A DNA stretch of 64,000 nucleotides from Cephalotus follicularis (Eukaryota; Streptophyta; Magnoliopsida; Oxalidales; Cephalotaceae): assembly GCA_001972305.1 (NCBI GenBank), contig BDDD01000027.1, forward strand, positions 642,415 through 706,414. Direction: 5' to 3'. The first letter of the stretch is position 1; the number at the start of each line of letters is the position of its first letter. This document shows, piece by piece, positions 1-12,086 of this stretch. A model generated the notes under the pieces. That model saw only the letters and a list, made by a program, of their open reading frames with translations, was not told where the DNA came from and searched no databases. The position numbers and the translations under genes were made by a program.

Positions 1-868
1 TCTATACCTAACCAACGTGGGATATAGGTCATCATCTCAACAGTAGTCCTCACGTGCAAAGTGGAATCAACCATCACATGCAAATTCCACTGTGAGATGA
101 CTCACCTTAACCCCGCCCTCATGAACAAGGTGATAAATCGGGACTTGGCTCGCCATCTCATGGTAAAGGGCTAGTGGTGATAAGGGTTTGGGCTTGTCTG
201 ACTCCGATACAATGTCAAGACCCATTGTCCGACTCCAAAAACATGTTTGTAAGGAGGAGGAATCCCTCAAAGTATTTGAAGTAGACATGTTATTTATATT
301 TAAACAATATGGGATAGGTCGTCATCTCAACAGTGCTTTTGATGGGTCTACAGTTGGTCTATTTATGTCTTCAAAGTAAAAGGTTCCTAGCTTTAAGAGT
401 CCCGTAGTAAGTTAATACATATGTATTTATGCCTAGTGTTACTAGAACAAATGATTGTGTTATTTATCCTAATTCCATCAAACATTTTAGCTTTCTGCCT
501 TCTGCATTACACGCCATATTTTACCCACAACATTAAAGAAACAAAAATTTATGGCAATAACTCCATGATACATTCAATGACAAAAGCAAGTTGAGAAACA
601 TTTCAAGACAAAATAAAAGCTAACGGCAAAGTAGGAAGAACAAGGCCCCTGCTTGAAAAATTAACTGACTATCTACTTTTACATATGTTTTATGGGAATT
701 AATTTAGACTAACTATATACTCAATTTTTTGGTACATCCAGAAAGCAATAACTAATAGAAGTCTACCAGAAAGCAAGTTGACAAAATAACTAATAGAAGT
801 CTAACAGAAAAGATTACGGCAGTAAGGTTCAACAAAACAATTAAAAAGCAAAAAGGAGATTAACGCAC
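1..868. other. Probable intron or flank of the TT9-like gene
   Basis: No exon was recognised here. The segment follows the donor site of exon 9 of the minus-strand TT9-like gene, so it is probably intron. Related tracts near 18-44 and 309-335 (both containing gggata, then TCATCTCAACAGT) form an imperfect direct repeat, which suggests a small repetitive insertion. Confidence 0.35.
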
Positions 869-2727
869 ATTATTCTCGCCTAACTGCAGTAGTGGGAGCA
901 ATATGGGAAAGACAAGTAAGCTGAGAAGACTTCGCGTAACAACTCTACGTAAACGAGACTCGCCAACAGAGAGAATATCCTTGAGATAGTACAAATCATC
1001 TACCAATTTATCAGTTTGCAGAGGTAATATTTTTATCCTTTCATGGGTGTAAGTCTCCCTGCATCAAAATCCAGTGTTTGCTTATAATATATGCATACAG
1101 CCACCAAATTATTATTCATCACAACATCAACTTCGGACAAATTGAAAGTAGCATACTCTGCATCAAGGACAAGGACATCTAGATGATTGCATTGCTGTCT
1201 TATGTTATGAACTATGTCTGAGAAGTATTGCGAGACTGGAGGAGTTGATACAAATTGATAAACCAGATCATCACTAACTGCATAACCAAAAGGATACTGT
1301 TGCGTGTAACACAAGTATATTTTTTTTAATACTGAATATTTCACCTAATTGCAGGAAGGATACAGAGGTAGAGCGCAATACCATTATATATGTTAAGAGT
1401 CAATGCACGTACAGCTGTCTGGATCATCTTTTCTCCAAACTGAGCAAATTTAAGAGCCTCGCTGTACAGGGGAAATGAAACTACAACATCCTGTAATCAG
1501 AGAGATAAAATTAAAAGAAGGAGGAGGAGAAGGAGGAGGAAGAAGAAGCTGCCAGGGCTAAAAGTTAACTGAATCAGTATATTAATAAAATTGGAAGAAC
1601 CATACTGGATGCAAATAAGGAAGCATGCAGGTGCATTCATGCAGCAATAATCGGGACTAAGGCACATCTAATTCCCACTGAGAGCTTAACATATTGGCAA
1701 CATCTAATTCATGCATGAGCTTCAACTTACCCCTTGAACCTTAACAAGAAGGCAAAGAGTGTCCCTGTTTAATTTGCCGCTAACTGCTCTGATTGGAGGC
1801 AAAATAATACAGAAAGCAGTCAGATAAAATGTGCTTACATACGAATCATACCAAGACAAATATTAACTACAGCAAGAACGCACAGAAAACGTGAACCTTA
1901 AAAAGGAGATGTAATATGGAGCTAGATCTCCCCGATCAAATTCATAGTGGTGTCCTATGATGCTGTTAATGTAATCGTTGCTTAAACAATAGTCTGCATC
2001 ATACAATTGTGAAATGCAATCATCAACATACTATTATAAAAAGATTAAATCCGTTTTTTGTATCTGTAGCATTTACAAATGAATTTTCTTACAGATTGCT
2101 TGTTCACTATCCATGTTTTGGATCATTATGCTAAGATACTGAAGCAACGGTGCTTCAATTCTTGAATTTTTAGAGATCCTTAGTACGCGAACAAATTCTG
2201 CTAAAACTTGATATTCCATAAAACATCTGCAGATTGATATTAAAAAAGAAGAAAGTTTGTAGAGATCAATCAGCAACAAAGAAGTGAAGAAGATTAATAG
2301 AAACATAATATATAGATAAAAAAAATAGAGCTAAGAGCAATGCATCATACTCAAAAATCAACGGATCTTGTCTGTCACCATATGTAACTATCTCTACTAT
2401 AGACTGGAGAAGATCTATGACAAATTCCTGAAGTGGGATACAAGAATTATCAGTTAATTTAGAAAAAAAAGTAAATAAACAAATATATAAAATACCGTTA
2501 TATTAAAGGGAGATGTAATGGTTTACCCTGTTGTGCTTATCTACAACTTTGATTGCTCGCAATTCATTGATTACGTATCTAAATCACACAATATCAATAT
2601 TAAAGACCAAATTAGAGGAGCAAAGAAATTCCATGTGCTATATATATATAACATAAAAGTAGAAGAAATGTTACTTGAAGTGTTGGAGAGAGAAGCGGTC
2701 GATGGATCGCCAAAGAGAACGCCACAT
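869..2727 (-). CDS. TT9: CLEC16A / TRANSPARENT TESTA 9-like protein, N-terminal part (partial)
   Basis: Nine exons on the minus strand join with consistent phases into 297 codons: 2675-2727, 2527-2578, 2351-2427, 2093-2226, 1897-1993, 1731-1788, 1382-1490, 1157-1277 and 869-1058. All introns are GT-AG. The protein starts MWRSLWRSIDRFSLQHFK and contains the family's FPL motif (VSFPLYSEALKFAQFGEKM), the YYISFLRAVSGKLN segment and LVDDLYYLKDILSVGESRL. Family knowledge: this is the N-terminal FPL region of CLEC16A proteins, endolysosomal/Golgi trafficking and autophagy factors; the Arabidopsis member is TT9, needed for flavonoid deposition in the vacuole. No stops or frameshifts were seen. The C-terminal two thirds should lie beyond the left edge. 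Start chosen because the MWRS N-terminus is conserved in plant homologues. Confidence 0.88.
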
Positions 2728-3256
2728 CGTCAACCAAAAAAAAAACAAGAAGAAGAAGAGATCTGCTAAATTTAGTGACTAATTTCTACTTCTACAATGA
2801 GACAAGAGGGTGAGAGTGAGAGTGAGAGTGAGTATATGCCATTCGCTCGCCGGTATGGTCTCCTTTTTTCTTCGCTTTGGTTTGGCCGTTTGGTGGTGGT
2901 TACCACCCCTGCTTGCTTACGAGTTACTTCTGTTTTAGGAGCAACTACCTTTCAACGTTTATTTTTCACTTTATTTTTTATAAAAAAAAAAGCCAAAAAT
3001 ATCATTTCTACATCATTTATGTATTAATGAACCAATAATAAAACTAGGAAACATGCATCCTTCGTAGTTGATACATCCAAGGAATCATTATGAGAAATAA
3101 GTCGATCAAAAGAATATAACAATGTAGTTTTTTCTGTCTCCAGAAGCCGAACTCGTAGCATGCCTGCAATTTGCAAATGCAGAAGGCAAATTATTCATTA
3201 AGCTTATATTAAGGTCCGCAACTCCTTGTGAAATGTTAATGATACATATTGCTTTT
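2728..3256. other. 5' flank of the TT9-like gene
   Basis: No gene recognised. On the minus strand, the sequence just above the TT9-like ATG is rich in A and pyrimidines, as in a plant 5'UTR. A GAGAGT-type short repeat lies at about 2809-2832. A 76-codon plus-strand ORF at 2797-3027 has no recognisable homology and low complexity. Confidence 0.4.
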
Positions 3257-3540
3257 TTCTTTAGTTAAATCAAATAATTGAGCTCAAGCAAGACATATAG
3301 AGAAGTGATCCCATCACCATCATAGAGTTGCAGCGCATCCATCGTGTTTCTAGGCATGTCCTTGGCATAATACTTCAGAAAGGAATTAAGAACATAACAC
3401 AAAAATTGCTACAAAAATGTTACACCAGTTGTCTCGATCTAATTCTCTTACTCTATTCTTCCCTTCAATCATAAAAGGCTGCTCCCATCTGTTTACAATA
3501 ATATTCACCATGCTGTGAAGAATGCCTTGGAGATGATAAC
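3257..3540 (-). other. Unidentified exon-like fragments
   Basis: Two minus-strand stretches look coding but belong to no family I recognise. One ends at 3452 before a GTAAG donor and reads ILHSMVNIIVNRWEQPFMIE. The other, beginning near 3408, reads VLNSFLKYYAKDMPRNTMDA and continues for about 20 further residues to a stop. They sit between the TT9-like gene and the OXA1 pseudogene in the same orientation. They could be remnants of another host gene or a captured fragment. Confidence 0.3.
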
Positions 3541-4202
3541 AAAGGCTTCTTGAACAGAACAAGCAATTGAGGACTGATTTATGTAAAGGCAGCGATAAAC
3601 AATAGATAAATGAGCTTAACTTAATTTTAACAACTGAAAGAACCTCTTCATTTCAACACAATTCACCTGATAAGCCCAGTTCAGTCAACAACATAGCATT
3701 CAAATACCTTATATCAAAGCATCATGTCACCCATCTCCCCTTGTTCGGACATCAAATTTCTATGTGAGGGAAGAAATGAAACAACTTGCCAAAATGAGGT
3801 AGCCTGATGCATTATGTTTCTTTACAACCAGTCAATAACCCTACTAGCAAAGAAGAATTCCTACTTCTCTCGCAAAAATAGTGGAGGTAAAACTCTTACC
3901 TAAATTATTAAATAAGACCAAACCCTGCCTAACAAAAAGAAAATATGTAACAACAAACTATTTGAAAGTGATTCCGTTAAGCACAGCTGAAATGGCATCA
4001 CAAGTGACCGCAGCTGATGTGACAAAACAATATTGGTAGTTTTTTTTTTTAATATTGTCAATGATGTTTTGAGTTTTAATACTAAACTACTAATGATATT
4101 TTGTCATTTCAACTGTGATCACTTCTTATGCCAATTCAGTCGTTGTTAGCAGTATTATTCTTTCAATTGTGGCGTTTGTCTTGCCAAAAATAGTAAACCT
4201 CC
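3541..4202. other. Intergenic, nothing recognised
   Basis: AT-rich sequence with a short T tract near 4040. No ORF, RNA gene or clear repeat was identified. Confidence 0.4.
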
Positions 4203-5429
4203 TTAAGTCTTCTTGTTTTTCTTTCTGCCCTTCACTTGTTTCTCCAAACTTCTAATCCTCTGTCTCATAATTGAAGTCTGAAGTTATTCTCCGTTCTGCA
4301 TGCTTTGAAGGTTCAACAGTTGACAAGGCAGAGATCTGTGTTGCTGCAGTGTTTTGTTTGAGTGCTGAAAACAGATCAAAGTAATTGTGGGGCAGTAGTC
4401 GATTCTGCCTTTGGTAGGTCAGGAACACCGAATGCCTTCTTTACACCAGGAATTTTGAGCACTGAAAATGTTTGAACCAATACATTAATTCATTGAATTT
4501 CAAATTTTTATTTATGTGTAAGACTTCAAAAGGTTTGATCAGCCTTTTAGAGATTAAAATAAGCATAGCAAAAATATAGTTAAAGCAGCAAGGTTCAATT
4601 GCATACTGCTTATAAATTTTGAACTAGAAGGGCTCACACAGTCCATACGTTAGTGAAAACAAGTTGGATGTAATCCAGTAACAAAATATAGCCGGCTGGA
4701 GCAAAAGTGAAATTTAACATCAAACTTTGTTTTGAATCTTCCCGTAAATGTTCAGAATAAGTTTAATCATCAAGAACTTGATGCAACAATCAACTACAAA
4801 AAATAGATTCAAACAGCAATCAACCACCTTTTTCTTTTTACAATGCAATAATATTGAGTATTATACTGCAAAAGAAGACCGCTCAAATATTATAATGTTA
4901 GTTTACCTTGGGGAAGCTGATAGTCATTGGAACTGAAACAAAAGCTAGACCTTTTTGAAAATTGTTTCATGGTGTTACCAGCAGGATTTCCTACCATACC
5001 TTCTTGCATGTTGCACTGAGGCAGGGCCGGAGGCGGAGATTAGTCACCTAAAAACTGATTCATACATGATAACCACATTACTTCCGTTTAGATTGAAAAC
5101 AAACGGCCTACCTCCTCTACTGTCAAGGAACTTAATGCTGTTAAGATTTGGAAGGATGTATAAATTATCTGGTGTTGTGAACCAGTATGCTCCACCACTT
5201 TTGAAGGATGGCATTTTTTCTGCCTTGTTTGAAATCTGTAAGGAAAAGTACAAGTCGACCTACATATGTCTAAACTATAAACACCAAAACTCTGGTTGGT
5301 CAAAGGGTTAATTATTGTAGACTGTTATCTGAGCAGAAAATTCTTCTTACTGCTAGGAAAAAACTGATGAAGACAGGACCTTGAATAAATAGAACTTTCA
5401 ATGGAGCAAATGGACTCACTCCATATTTG
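4203..5429 (-). pseudogene. OXA1: OXA1-like mitochondrial membrane insertase pseudogene
   Basis: Ordered remnants of a plant OXA1/YidC insertase lie on the minus strand: about 5351-5429 (PLKVLFIQGPVFISFFLA), 5112-5235 (AEKMPSFKSGGAYWFT), 4907-5015 (CNMQEGMVGNPAGNTMK), 4638-4695 (AIFCYWITSNLFSL) and 4203-4461 (IPGVKKAFGVPDLP, then the basic tail QRIRSLEKQVKGRKKNKK). Family role: insertion of proteins into the mitochondrial inner membrane. Exon order and most splice sites are kept, so this was a genomic copy, not a retrocopy. Lesions: a frameshift in the 5112-5235 exon, one extra A in a homopolymer in the 4907-5015 exon, a stop after the PDLP segment, and another frameshift before the basic tail. 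N-terminal exons were not found up to the retrotransposon at 6636. Confidence 0.82.
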
Positions 5430-6635
5430 CAACAATGAAGGGAATATTATTCACTTGTATTAACATTGAGTACAGAGGCAGCCCTTTATACTGCTACACA
5501 CATATCTAAATAAGGAAATAATGAAATGATGTCCATAATTTTAGCCTAATTTCAGACATCTAATTTATGTCTAAAACTACAGCTCATGACAGCAAATTAT
5601 ACTGGCAGATTTGACAAACAACCATATTATTATCATAATGAAAAGATGAAAGATCTGGTCATAAAAGTATTAGAGAGGAGAACTGATTCGGAATTATATA
5701 ATTCACCTCCACAAATATTCAATGTTACCCGCGAAAAGAGTAGACATCTTGTATGCCTCTGCAGCTCATTCAAAATATGACATCTTCTTGGTAACCCAAA
5801 AAAAAATCTCATTGAGGCGCAATGATGACCAATCACATATTTTTTAAGGAGTCGGAATGACGGTTTTGAAGGAGATCTTTTTCTAAAATTGATCTCATAT
5901 CTTTTCATTTTTTGGAAAAAATCACACATCTTACTTCATATATTTTACTTTAAAAAAGCATTAAGACTCATTTCCAATCCCTATAACACACAGCAAAGAA
6001 GCACAATAATTCTCCTACTGATTATTGTCTCATAGGGTAGTCATGGGGACTAGCCAACAATCCACTTACAATTTTGCCCCATATTATATATGTTCTACAA
6101 CTTCATGATAAGTTTTGCACTTCAAACGACTTACTCTGATACTGATCAATTTACTAAAGATTCACAGTTAAGACAAACATCAATGTTTGAGATTTTTATC
6201 AATGTTTGAGATTTTTATCTCTATTATAGTGATAGTTTGCGGTACTGAACAACTCAGATCAAAGATGACTACGCTTATATCTAAAAACTAGCCCACAAAG
6301 TAATATATATTTTGCCAATTCTTTTCAGCCACTTTGCAACCAAATATCTCCATCACACACATTTTCAATTCTACTTTCTACTCTGCACCACTTGGCACCT
6401 TGAGGAATACTGAATTTGGTAAATCATTCCCATGTCTTCTAACAAAAATCTTCTTGGAATCCAAGTTTTCCATCTCGTATAGTATCATCAAGAATTATCT
6501 TATGGTGTTTTGGATGTGAATAACGAGTTGCTTAAACTTCTTTTTTCTCCCATGTGTATGAAACTATGAAGATAGTTTCTTTTCTCTCTTGTAATTTCAA
6601 AATTTACCAAAATAAGATAGCATCCAAAAACTTTG
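5430..6635. other. Intergenic, left flank of retrotransposon
   Basis: No gene recognised. The last five bases (CTTTG, 6631-6635) are the left target-site duplication of the Tat-like element. A short tandem duplication, ATCAATGTTTGAGATTTTT, occurs at about 6179-6217. Confidence 0.45.
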
Positions 6636-7511
6636 TGATATGAGAAAAATTAAATTATACCAAGAACGACACGTGTCCTCTGCAGACATAGCCAAGTGTC
6701 CAAGGGTTTTGAAGTCTTCATGGATACTGGTCAGAGGAGGCTTATCAAGCCCTGGAAGGAGAAGCAGACGGAGACATCATCTTCGGCACTGGTGCCGAGT
6801 AACTCCCCACTAGTGGTGTTTTAGAATCCACCCTCCTCGGCACAAGAGCCGAGGACCTCTTTTCCAACATTGGAGTCGAGGACCAAGCCAAATGTCTTCC
6901 TCCTCAACTGCACTGTAGCAGACACTTTCCACGGCAGCTTGGCAGAGGGCCTACTGTTTCAGGCGCCAGCCCTAGGAGAAGCCATGGAACTTGAAGATCT
7001 TGAAGTGGATAAATACCAATAGAATCTATCATTTCTCGCCATCGGCAGGATAGGGCCACGAAATCAGCCTACTTTTCAGGGATTCATCTCTTCCAAATAA
7101 GGAAGATGAGGTATAGTAAACTGCCTACAAGGAAGGTAGCGACAAATCAGGTGAAGATAAGAGAAATCCCGATATCCTCGGCATTTCCTTAGGGGACAGC
7201 TATCACCTCCACATTTCACGCTCAGGCAGTTACGCTCCTACACTATAAATACTAGTTCAACAGTCAGAACAAATGTCAGCCATTTTTACTCTCAAAGAAC
7301 CTTGTTTTCTTTGTGCGAAGGCCTAACTTGAGCGTCGGAGTGTCCCCGGGAGAACAACCTCCTGGACCTTCAACGTGTTTGCTCTTCTGTGCATGGAAAG
7401 CATTCATAGCCATCTTCTATCTTCATCTCGGAGCATAGATACCGCGTTTTCCTAAACAAATCAAGCCCTTACACGTGGGGTACTATTGAGGGAAGAATTT
7501 TTGTATCAACA
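6636..7511 (+). repeat. 5' LTR of Tat-like element 1
   Basis: 876-bp direct repeat of 16170-17043. It contains the TCCTCGGCAC / GCCGAGGAC word pair several times and a TATA-like CTATAAATACTAG near 7243-7255, the likely promoter of the genomic RNA. Confidence 0.93.
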
Positions 7512-7529
7512 ATTGGCGCCATTTGTAGG
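7512..7529 (+). promoter_or_regulatory. Primer-binding site of element 1
   Basis: ATTGGCGCCATTTGTAGG follows the LTR directly. TGGCGCC-type sites prime reverse transcription from a host tRNA 3' end in many plant Ty3/gypsy elements. I did not assign the tRNA. Confidence 0.8.
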
Positions 7530-7999
7530 AAAAGCAACAAAAAGCTATCAACAATCATGCCTCTGAGAAAGAACAACAACCAGCTTGGAGCCACAGGCAG
7601 TCAACAACAGGAGGTTACAACTCCTCTTTCAGAAGCCGTCTAAACGGTAGCCCAAGAACAAGCTCCCGTTACAGGGGAGCAGCTCAATTAACTCCTCCAG
7701 GGAATGGAGCGTATCATCGATTTGTTGGTCACTACTCTGGACAACCAACAACAGCAAGTCGGACCTATCTCGCAAGTGGTCCGAGGAGTTTCTGGTCCCA
7801 GCAAACCAGAGGTGGAGACACGACGCCCATGAGGTGCCAGGCAAAACCCGTCAAGGGGAGACAAACTTCCCCTAAGGCGGTCAGGGGATAATATTCCCCT
7901 GGGGAGGAGACCGGAGATCCATGCATCTCAGAGGACAGAGTCCTCAACTGCCCAGGATTAGCCGAACGATCCCAGGAGAGCGAGCGTGAATATCACGCC
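7530..7999 (+). other. Untranslated leader of element 1
   Basis: Retrotransposon leader between the primer-binding site and gag. ORFs on either strand here are short and show no domain. Confidence 0.6.
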
Positions 8000-9058
8000 A
8001 TGGATGTGGATCCTCGGGAGGAGGTCAGAGAAGAAGAAGAAGAGGCGCAAGTGCGCTCCAATGCACCGCGCAGAGCTGGTACGGCCCGAGGAAGCAGGGT
8101 CGACCCCCCAGCCACAGTGGCTGGAGGGTCATGTGTCTCTAGCAAGGCTAGGAACATAGAGGATATGGAACAAGCAATGAACAGAAAGCTTGCTGAGCTA
8201 GAAAGAAAGTTCCGAGGAGCAGAACAGGGGAGGGGACATCTGTCCGAGGTGCAGAACATCAACGCCCACCCCTTCACATCCGAGATCATGGCAGAGGGTG
8301 TTCCTACCGGGTTTCGCTTCCCAAGCCTTGACAAATATGACGGGTCCACGGACCCCATCCAACATGTGCGCTCTTACATTCAAGTCATGTGGATGTACCA
8401 AGCCTCGGATGCTACACTCTGCCGAGGATTCCCAGCGACACTGACTGGAGCTGCCCAGTCGTGGTATTTCACCTTGGCAAAGAATTCGGTGGAGAACTTC
8501 GATCAGTTTACGGAACTGTTCATAACCAAGTTCCTCAACAGCACCACGCATAGGAGGAATTCCACTCACCTGATCAATGTGGTGCAGGGCAAAGATGAGT
8601 CGCTGAGAGATTACCTCACCAGATTCAACAGGGAGTCTCTCACAGTGAAGGATCTGGAGACATCCTTTGCAATGGCAACCTTGAATAACGGGCTGAGGAG
8701 CAATTCATCCTTCACTTTCTCTCTTCTGAAGAAACCGACCAAAGACATGGCAGACCTGCTGAGGAGAGCAGAGAGATATGTTAATGCCGAGGAAGGGATG
8801 GCTGCCAGGAAACAAAAGTCGCCCTGGTCAGGCCATCAGGAGGAGAAATGGGGGCATTCACAAAATGCTCCCGAGAGGAGAGAGAAGAGGAAGGAGAGGC
8901 CAGACTTGTCCGAGAAAGACCTTAGACATAAACTCTCCAGACGAGAGGGCTCATCCAGAGAAGGGGCACCAATCCCGTCCTACAACCACTTTGCCCCCCT
9001 CCTGGATACACACACCAGAATACTTGCAGTGGAACAAGATAAGGTCCCCATCCAGTAG
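8000..9058 (+). CDS. gag: Gag polyprotein of Tat-like element
   Basis: Open frame of 352 codons. Residues about 95-265 form a typical plant retrotransposon gag domain: FPSLDKYDGSTDPIQHVRSY, then GAAQSWYFTL, FLNSTTHRR and DMADLLRRAERYVNAEE. The basic tail (about 270-325) resembles nucleocapsid sequence, but no CCHC knuckle was found. In intact relatives the gag frame runs into protease; here it runs into sequence just upstream of the reverse transcriptase core, so a deletion has removed the join. Gag assembles the cytoplasmic particle that packages the element RNA. Confidence 0.88.
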   Translation: MDVDPREEVREEEEEAQVRSNAPRRAGTARGSRVDPPATVAGGSCVSSKARNIEDMEQAMNRKLAELERKFRGAEQGRGHLSEVQNINAHPFTSEIMAEGVPTGFRFPSLDKYDGSTDPIQHVRSYIQVMWMYQASDATLCRGFPATLTGAAQSWYFTLAKNSVENFDQFTELFITKFLNSTTHRRNSTHLINVVQGKDESLRDYLTRFNRESLTVKDLETSFAMATLNNGLRSNSSFTFSLLKKPTKDMADLLRRAERYVNAEEGMAARKQKSPWSGHQEEKWGHSQNAPERREKRKERPDLSEKDLRHKLSRREGSSREGAPIPSYNHFAPLLDTHTRILAVEQDKVPIQ

Positions 9059-12000
9059 CCAGAGAAGATGAGTCACCTGCCAAGAAGAGGAACTTTGCTC
9101 CAGAGAGGCAGCAGGCAATAGCAGAAGAGGTGAGTAAGCTATTACAGGCGGGATTCATAAGGGAAGTGCATTACTCAGACTGGCTGGCGAACCCAGTACT
9201 AGTCAAAAAGGCAAATGGGAAGTGGAGGATGTGCATCGACTTCACAGACCTCAACAAAGTTTGCCCGAAGGATCACTTCCCTCTCCCAAAGATAGATCAG
9301 TTGGTGGATGCAACCTCGGGCTACAGAATGTTAAGCTTCTTGGATGCCTACTCAGGATACAATCAAATTCCCATGTACGGACCCGACGAGAACAAGACAG
9401 CTTTCGTCACGGACATAGGAATGTATTGCTACAGGGTTATGCCCTTCAGCCTGAAGAATGCAGGGGCCACCTACCAACGTTTGGTGAATAAAATTTTTCA
9501 GCCTTAGATCGGGAAAAATATGGAGGTGTACATCGACGACATGCTCGTCAAGACCCCAGCCAGGAGCCCCCACATAAAAGATTTGGAGGAAACATTTGAG
9601 GTGCTGAGGAGATACAACATGAAACTCAATCCATCCAAGTGCACATTTGGGGTCACCTCTGGCAAGTTCCTCGGATTTATGGTCTCTAGCAGAGGAATAG
9701 AGGCCAATCTGGAGAAGATTTCAGCAATTCAAAGCATGAGGTCTCCTCAAACCATCAGGAATGTGCAGAGGTTAAATGGGAAAATAGCAGCCCTGAGTAG
9801 GTTTGTATCGAAGTCAGCATAAAAATGCCTTCCTTTCTTCAAAATACTCAAGGATCCCAAGGGGTTTTCTTGGTCTGACGATTGTCAAGCAGCCTTCGAC
9901 AAGTTAAAGGAATACCTGACTTCCCCTCCTTTGATTTCAAAACCTAAGGATGGAGAAGACTTGTATTTGTACCTTGCAGCCGCCTCAGGCGCAGTGAGTG
10001 TGGTGCTAGTCAGAGAAGAGGAAGAAGTTCAAAAGCTGGTGTACTATGTGAGCAAGGCTTTGAATGATGCTGAAGGAAGGTACCCTGAGGTAGAGAGATT
10101 TGCATATGCTTTGATCATCTCGGCCAGAAAATTGAGGCCATATTTCCAAGCCCGTACAATCAAGGTTCTGACTGACAAACTGCTTAAACAAGTTCTCGCA
10201 AAGCCTGACACCCCGGGCAGGTTGATTAAGTGGTCAGTCGAGCTAGGCGAGTATGATGTGAAGTTCGAAGCATGACCAACAATTAAATCACAGGTACTGG
10301 CCGACTTTGTTGGAGATAATACACCTACGGAGTGTATGGAGGAGAACCCTTCCGAGAGCGAGAAGGGGATATGGAAATTGTAAGTGGATGGGTCTTCCTA
10401 CATCACTGGCAGTGGAGCGGGGTTGGTATTGACAAGCCCAGATGGTTGGACGTTGGAGTATGCTCTGAGGTTCAAATTTAAAGCTACAAACAAAAAGCTG
10501 AGTGGGAAGCTCTGATAGATGGGCTGACGATCGCAAAGCACTTGGAGGTGCAGAAGATAGAGGCCTCTAGTGATTCTCAGCTAGTGGTTGGTCTAGCAAA
10601 TAGAGAGTATGAAGCCCGAGAAGACACAATGCTGAAATACTTGTCCCATTTTCAGAGTATGAAGTCAGCTTTTAAGTTCCTAAATTTTTTGAAAGTACCC
10701 AGAGCCGAGAACGCTCAAGCAGACCAGTTATCAAAACTAGCAACGACGGAGGAGCTAGAGAAAAGTCAAACCGTGCTAGTAGACTACTTGGACATGCCTA
10801 CCATCTCTGAAGCAGATGTGATGGACATAAATGTACCCCATGAGCCAAACTGGATAACTCCCTTTATTAATTGGCTGAGAAATGGAATCTTACCCGAAGA
10901 GCCCGTGGAGGCGAGGAAGCTGGTCTACAGAGCAAACAGATTCCAACTCCGAGATGGGATCCTCTACAAAAGGTCTTTCTCCTTTCCTTGGCTAAGGTGT
11001 ATGACCCCCCTAGAGGCCGATTATGCTCTGAGGGAGGTCCATGAAGGAATTTGTGGCAACCACATAGGGGGCAGATCATTATCTCATAAGTTGTTGAGGC
11101 AGGGATACTACTGGCCGACTATGCATCAAGATGCTATAGACTTAGTGAGGAAGTGTGACAAGTTCCAGAGGAACGCAAACATAAGCAGAATACCTTCTCA
11201 ACCTCTAACGTCTATCACGGCCCCATGACCCTTTGCACAATGGGGAATGGACTTCGTCAGACCATTACCTATGGCTACAGGCCAGAGGAAATTTCTCATT
11301 GTAGCAGTAGATTACTTCACTAAGTGGGTGGAAGCAGAACCCCTGGCCATAATTACAGAGAAGAACACGGAGAGCTTCGTATGGAAGTCAATCATCTGCA
11401 GATTTGGAGTTCCGAGGAAAATCGTCATAGATAATGGTAAGTAGTTTGATTGTCAAGCCTTCTGTGACTTTTGCAAAGAATGAAGGATAGAACATAGGCT
11501 TGCCTCGGTAGCCTACCCCCAAAGCAATGGTCAAGCCGAGGTGATCAATAGAGAAATCATCTCGGGCTTGAAGAAGCGCTTAGAATATAGCAAAGGAAGA
11601 TGGACGGAGGAGCTACCAATCGTTCTATGGGCATACAGAACAACTCCTCGGACTACAACCGGCGAATCCCCATACAGTCTATGTTTCGAGGCAAAGGCTA
11701 TAATACCAGTGGAGATTGGAGTACAATCACAAAGAGTTGTACATTTCACTGAAGACAATAATGAAGAAGGTCTCAGATGCATCCTCAACCTAGTGGAAGA
11801 ACTAAGAGATAAGGTTACGATCAGAGTTGCAGCCTACCAGCAGAGGGTGAGCCGTTACTATAACAAAAGGGTAAGCCCTAGACCACTAAGACAAGGAGAT
11901 CTAGTCCTTCGCAACTCAGCCGTTGCAGACCCCACCGGAACCAGAGGAAAACTTGCCTCTGCCTGGGAAGGACCATACAAGATCAAGAGGGTCCTCCGCC

Positions 12001-12086
12001 CAGGAACATTCAAACTTGAAATTTTGGGGGGTAGGGAGATTGCCAAAGTTTGGAATACCGAGCATCTGAGGAAGTATTATCAATGA
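9059..12086 (+). pseudogene. pol: Decayed pol: reverse transcriptase, RNase H, integrase
   Basis: Order: reverse transcriptase (9080-9830, with PVLVKKANGKWRMCIDFTDL and catalytic VYIDDMLVK near 9522), an RT-linked RNase H (9930-10275), a second RNase H (from about 10388, VDGSSYITGSGAGLVL), integrase zinc-binding region (11035-11175), integrase core (11247-11600; GMDF, VIDNGK and NGQAEVINREI hold the three acidic residues) and C-terminal domain to 12086. Lesions: stops at 9505, 9820, 10273, 10381, 11226, 11442 and about 11482, and a frameshift near 10500. In the zinc-binding motif the second Cys is Phe (KCDKFQR). Protease and the RT N-terminus are absent. Confidence 0.9.

Noticed and set aside
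4955-5311. 118-codon plus-strand ORF
   Set aside because: Antisense shadow of the OXA1-like pseudogene.
7993-8569. Minus-strand ORFs of about 120 codons opposite gag
   Set aside because: Shadows of the gag frame with no domain of their own.
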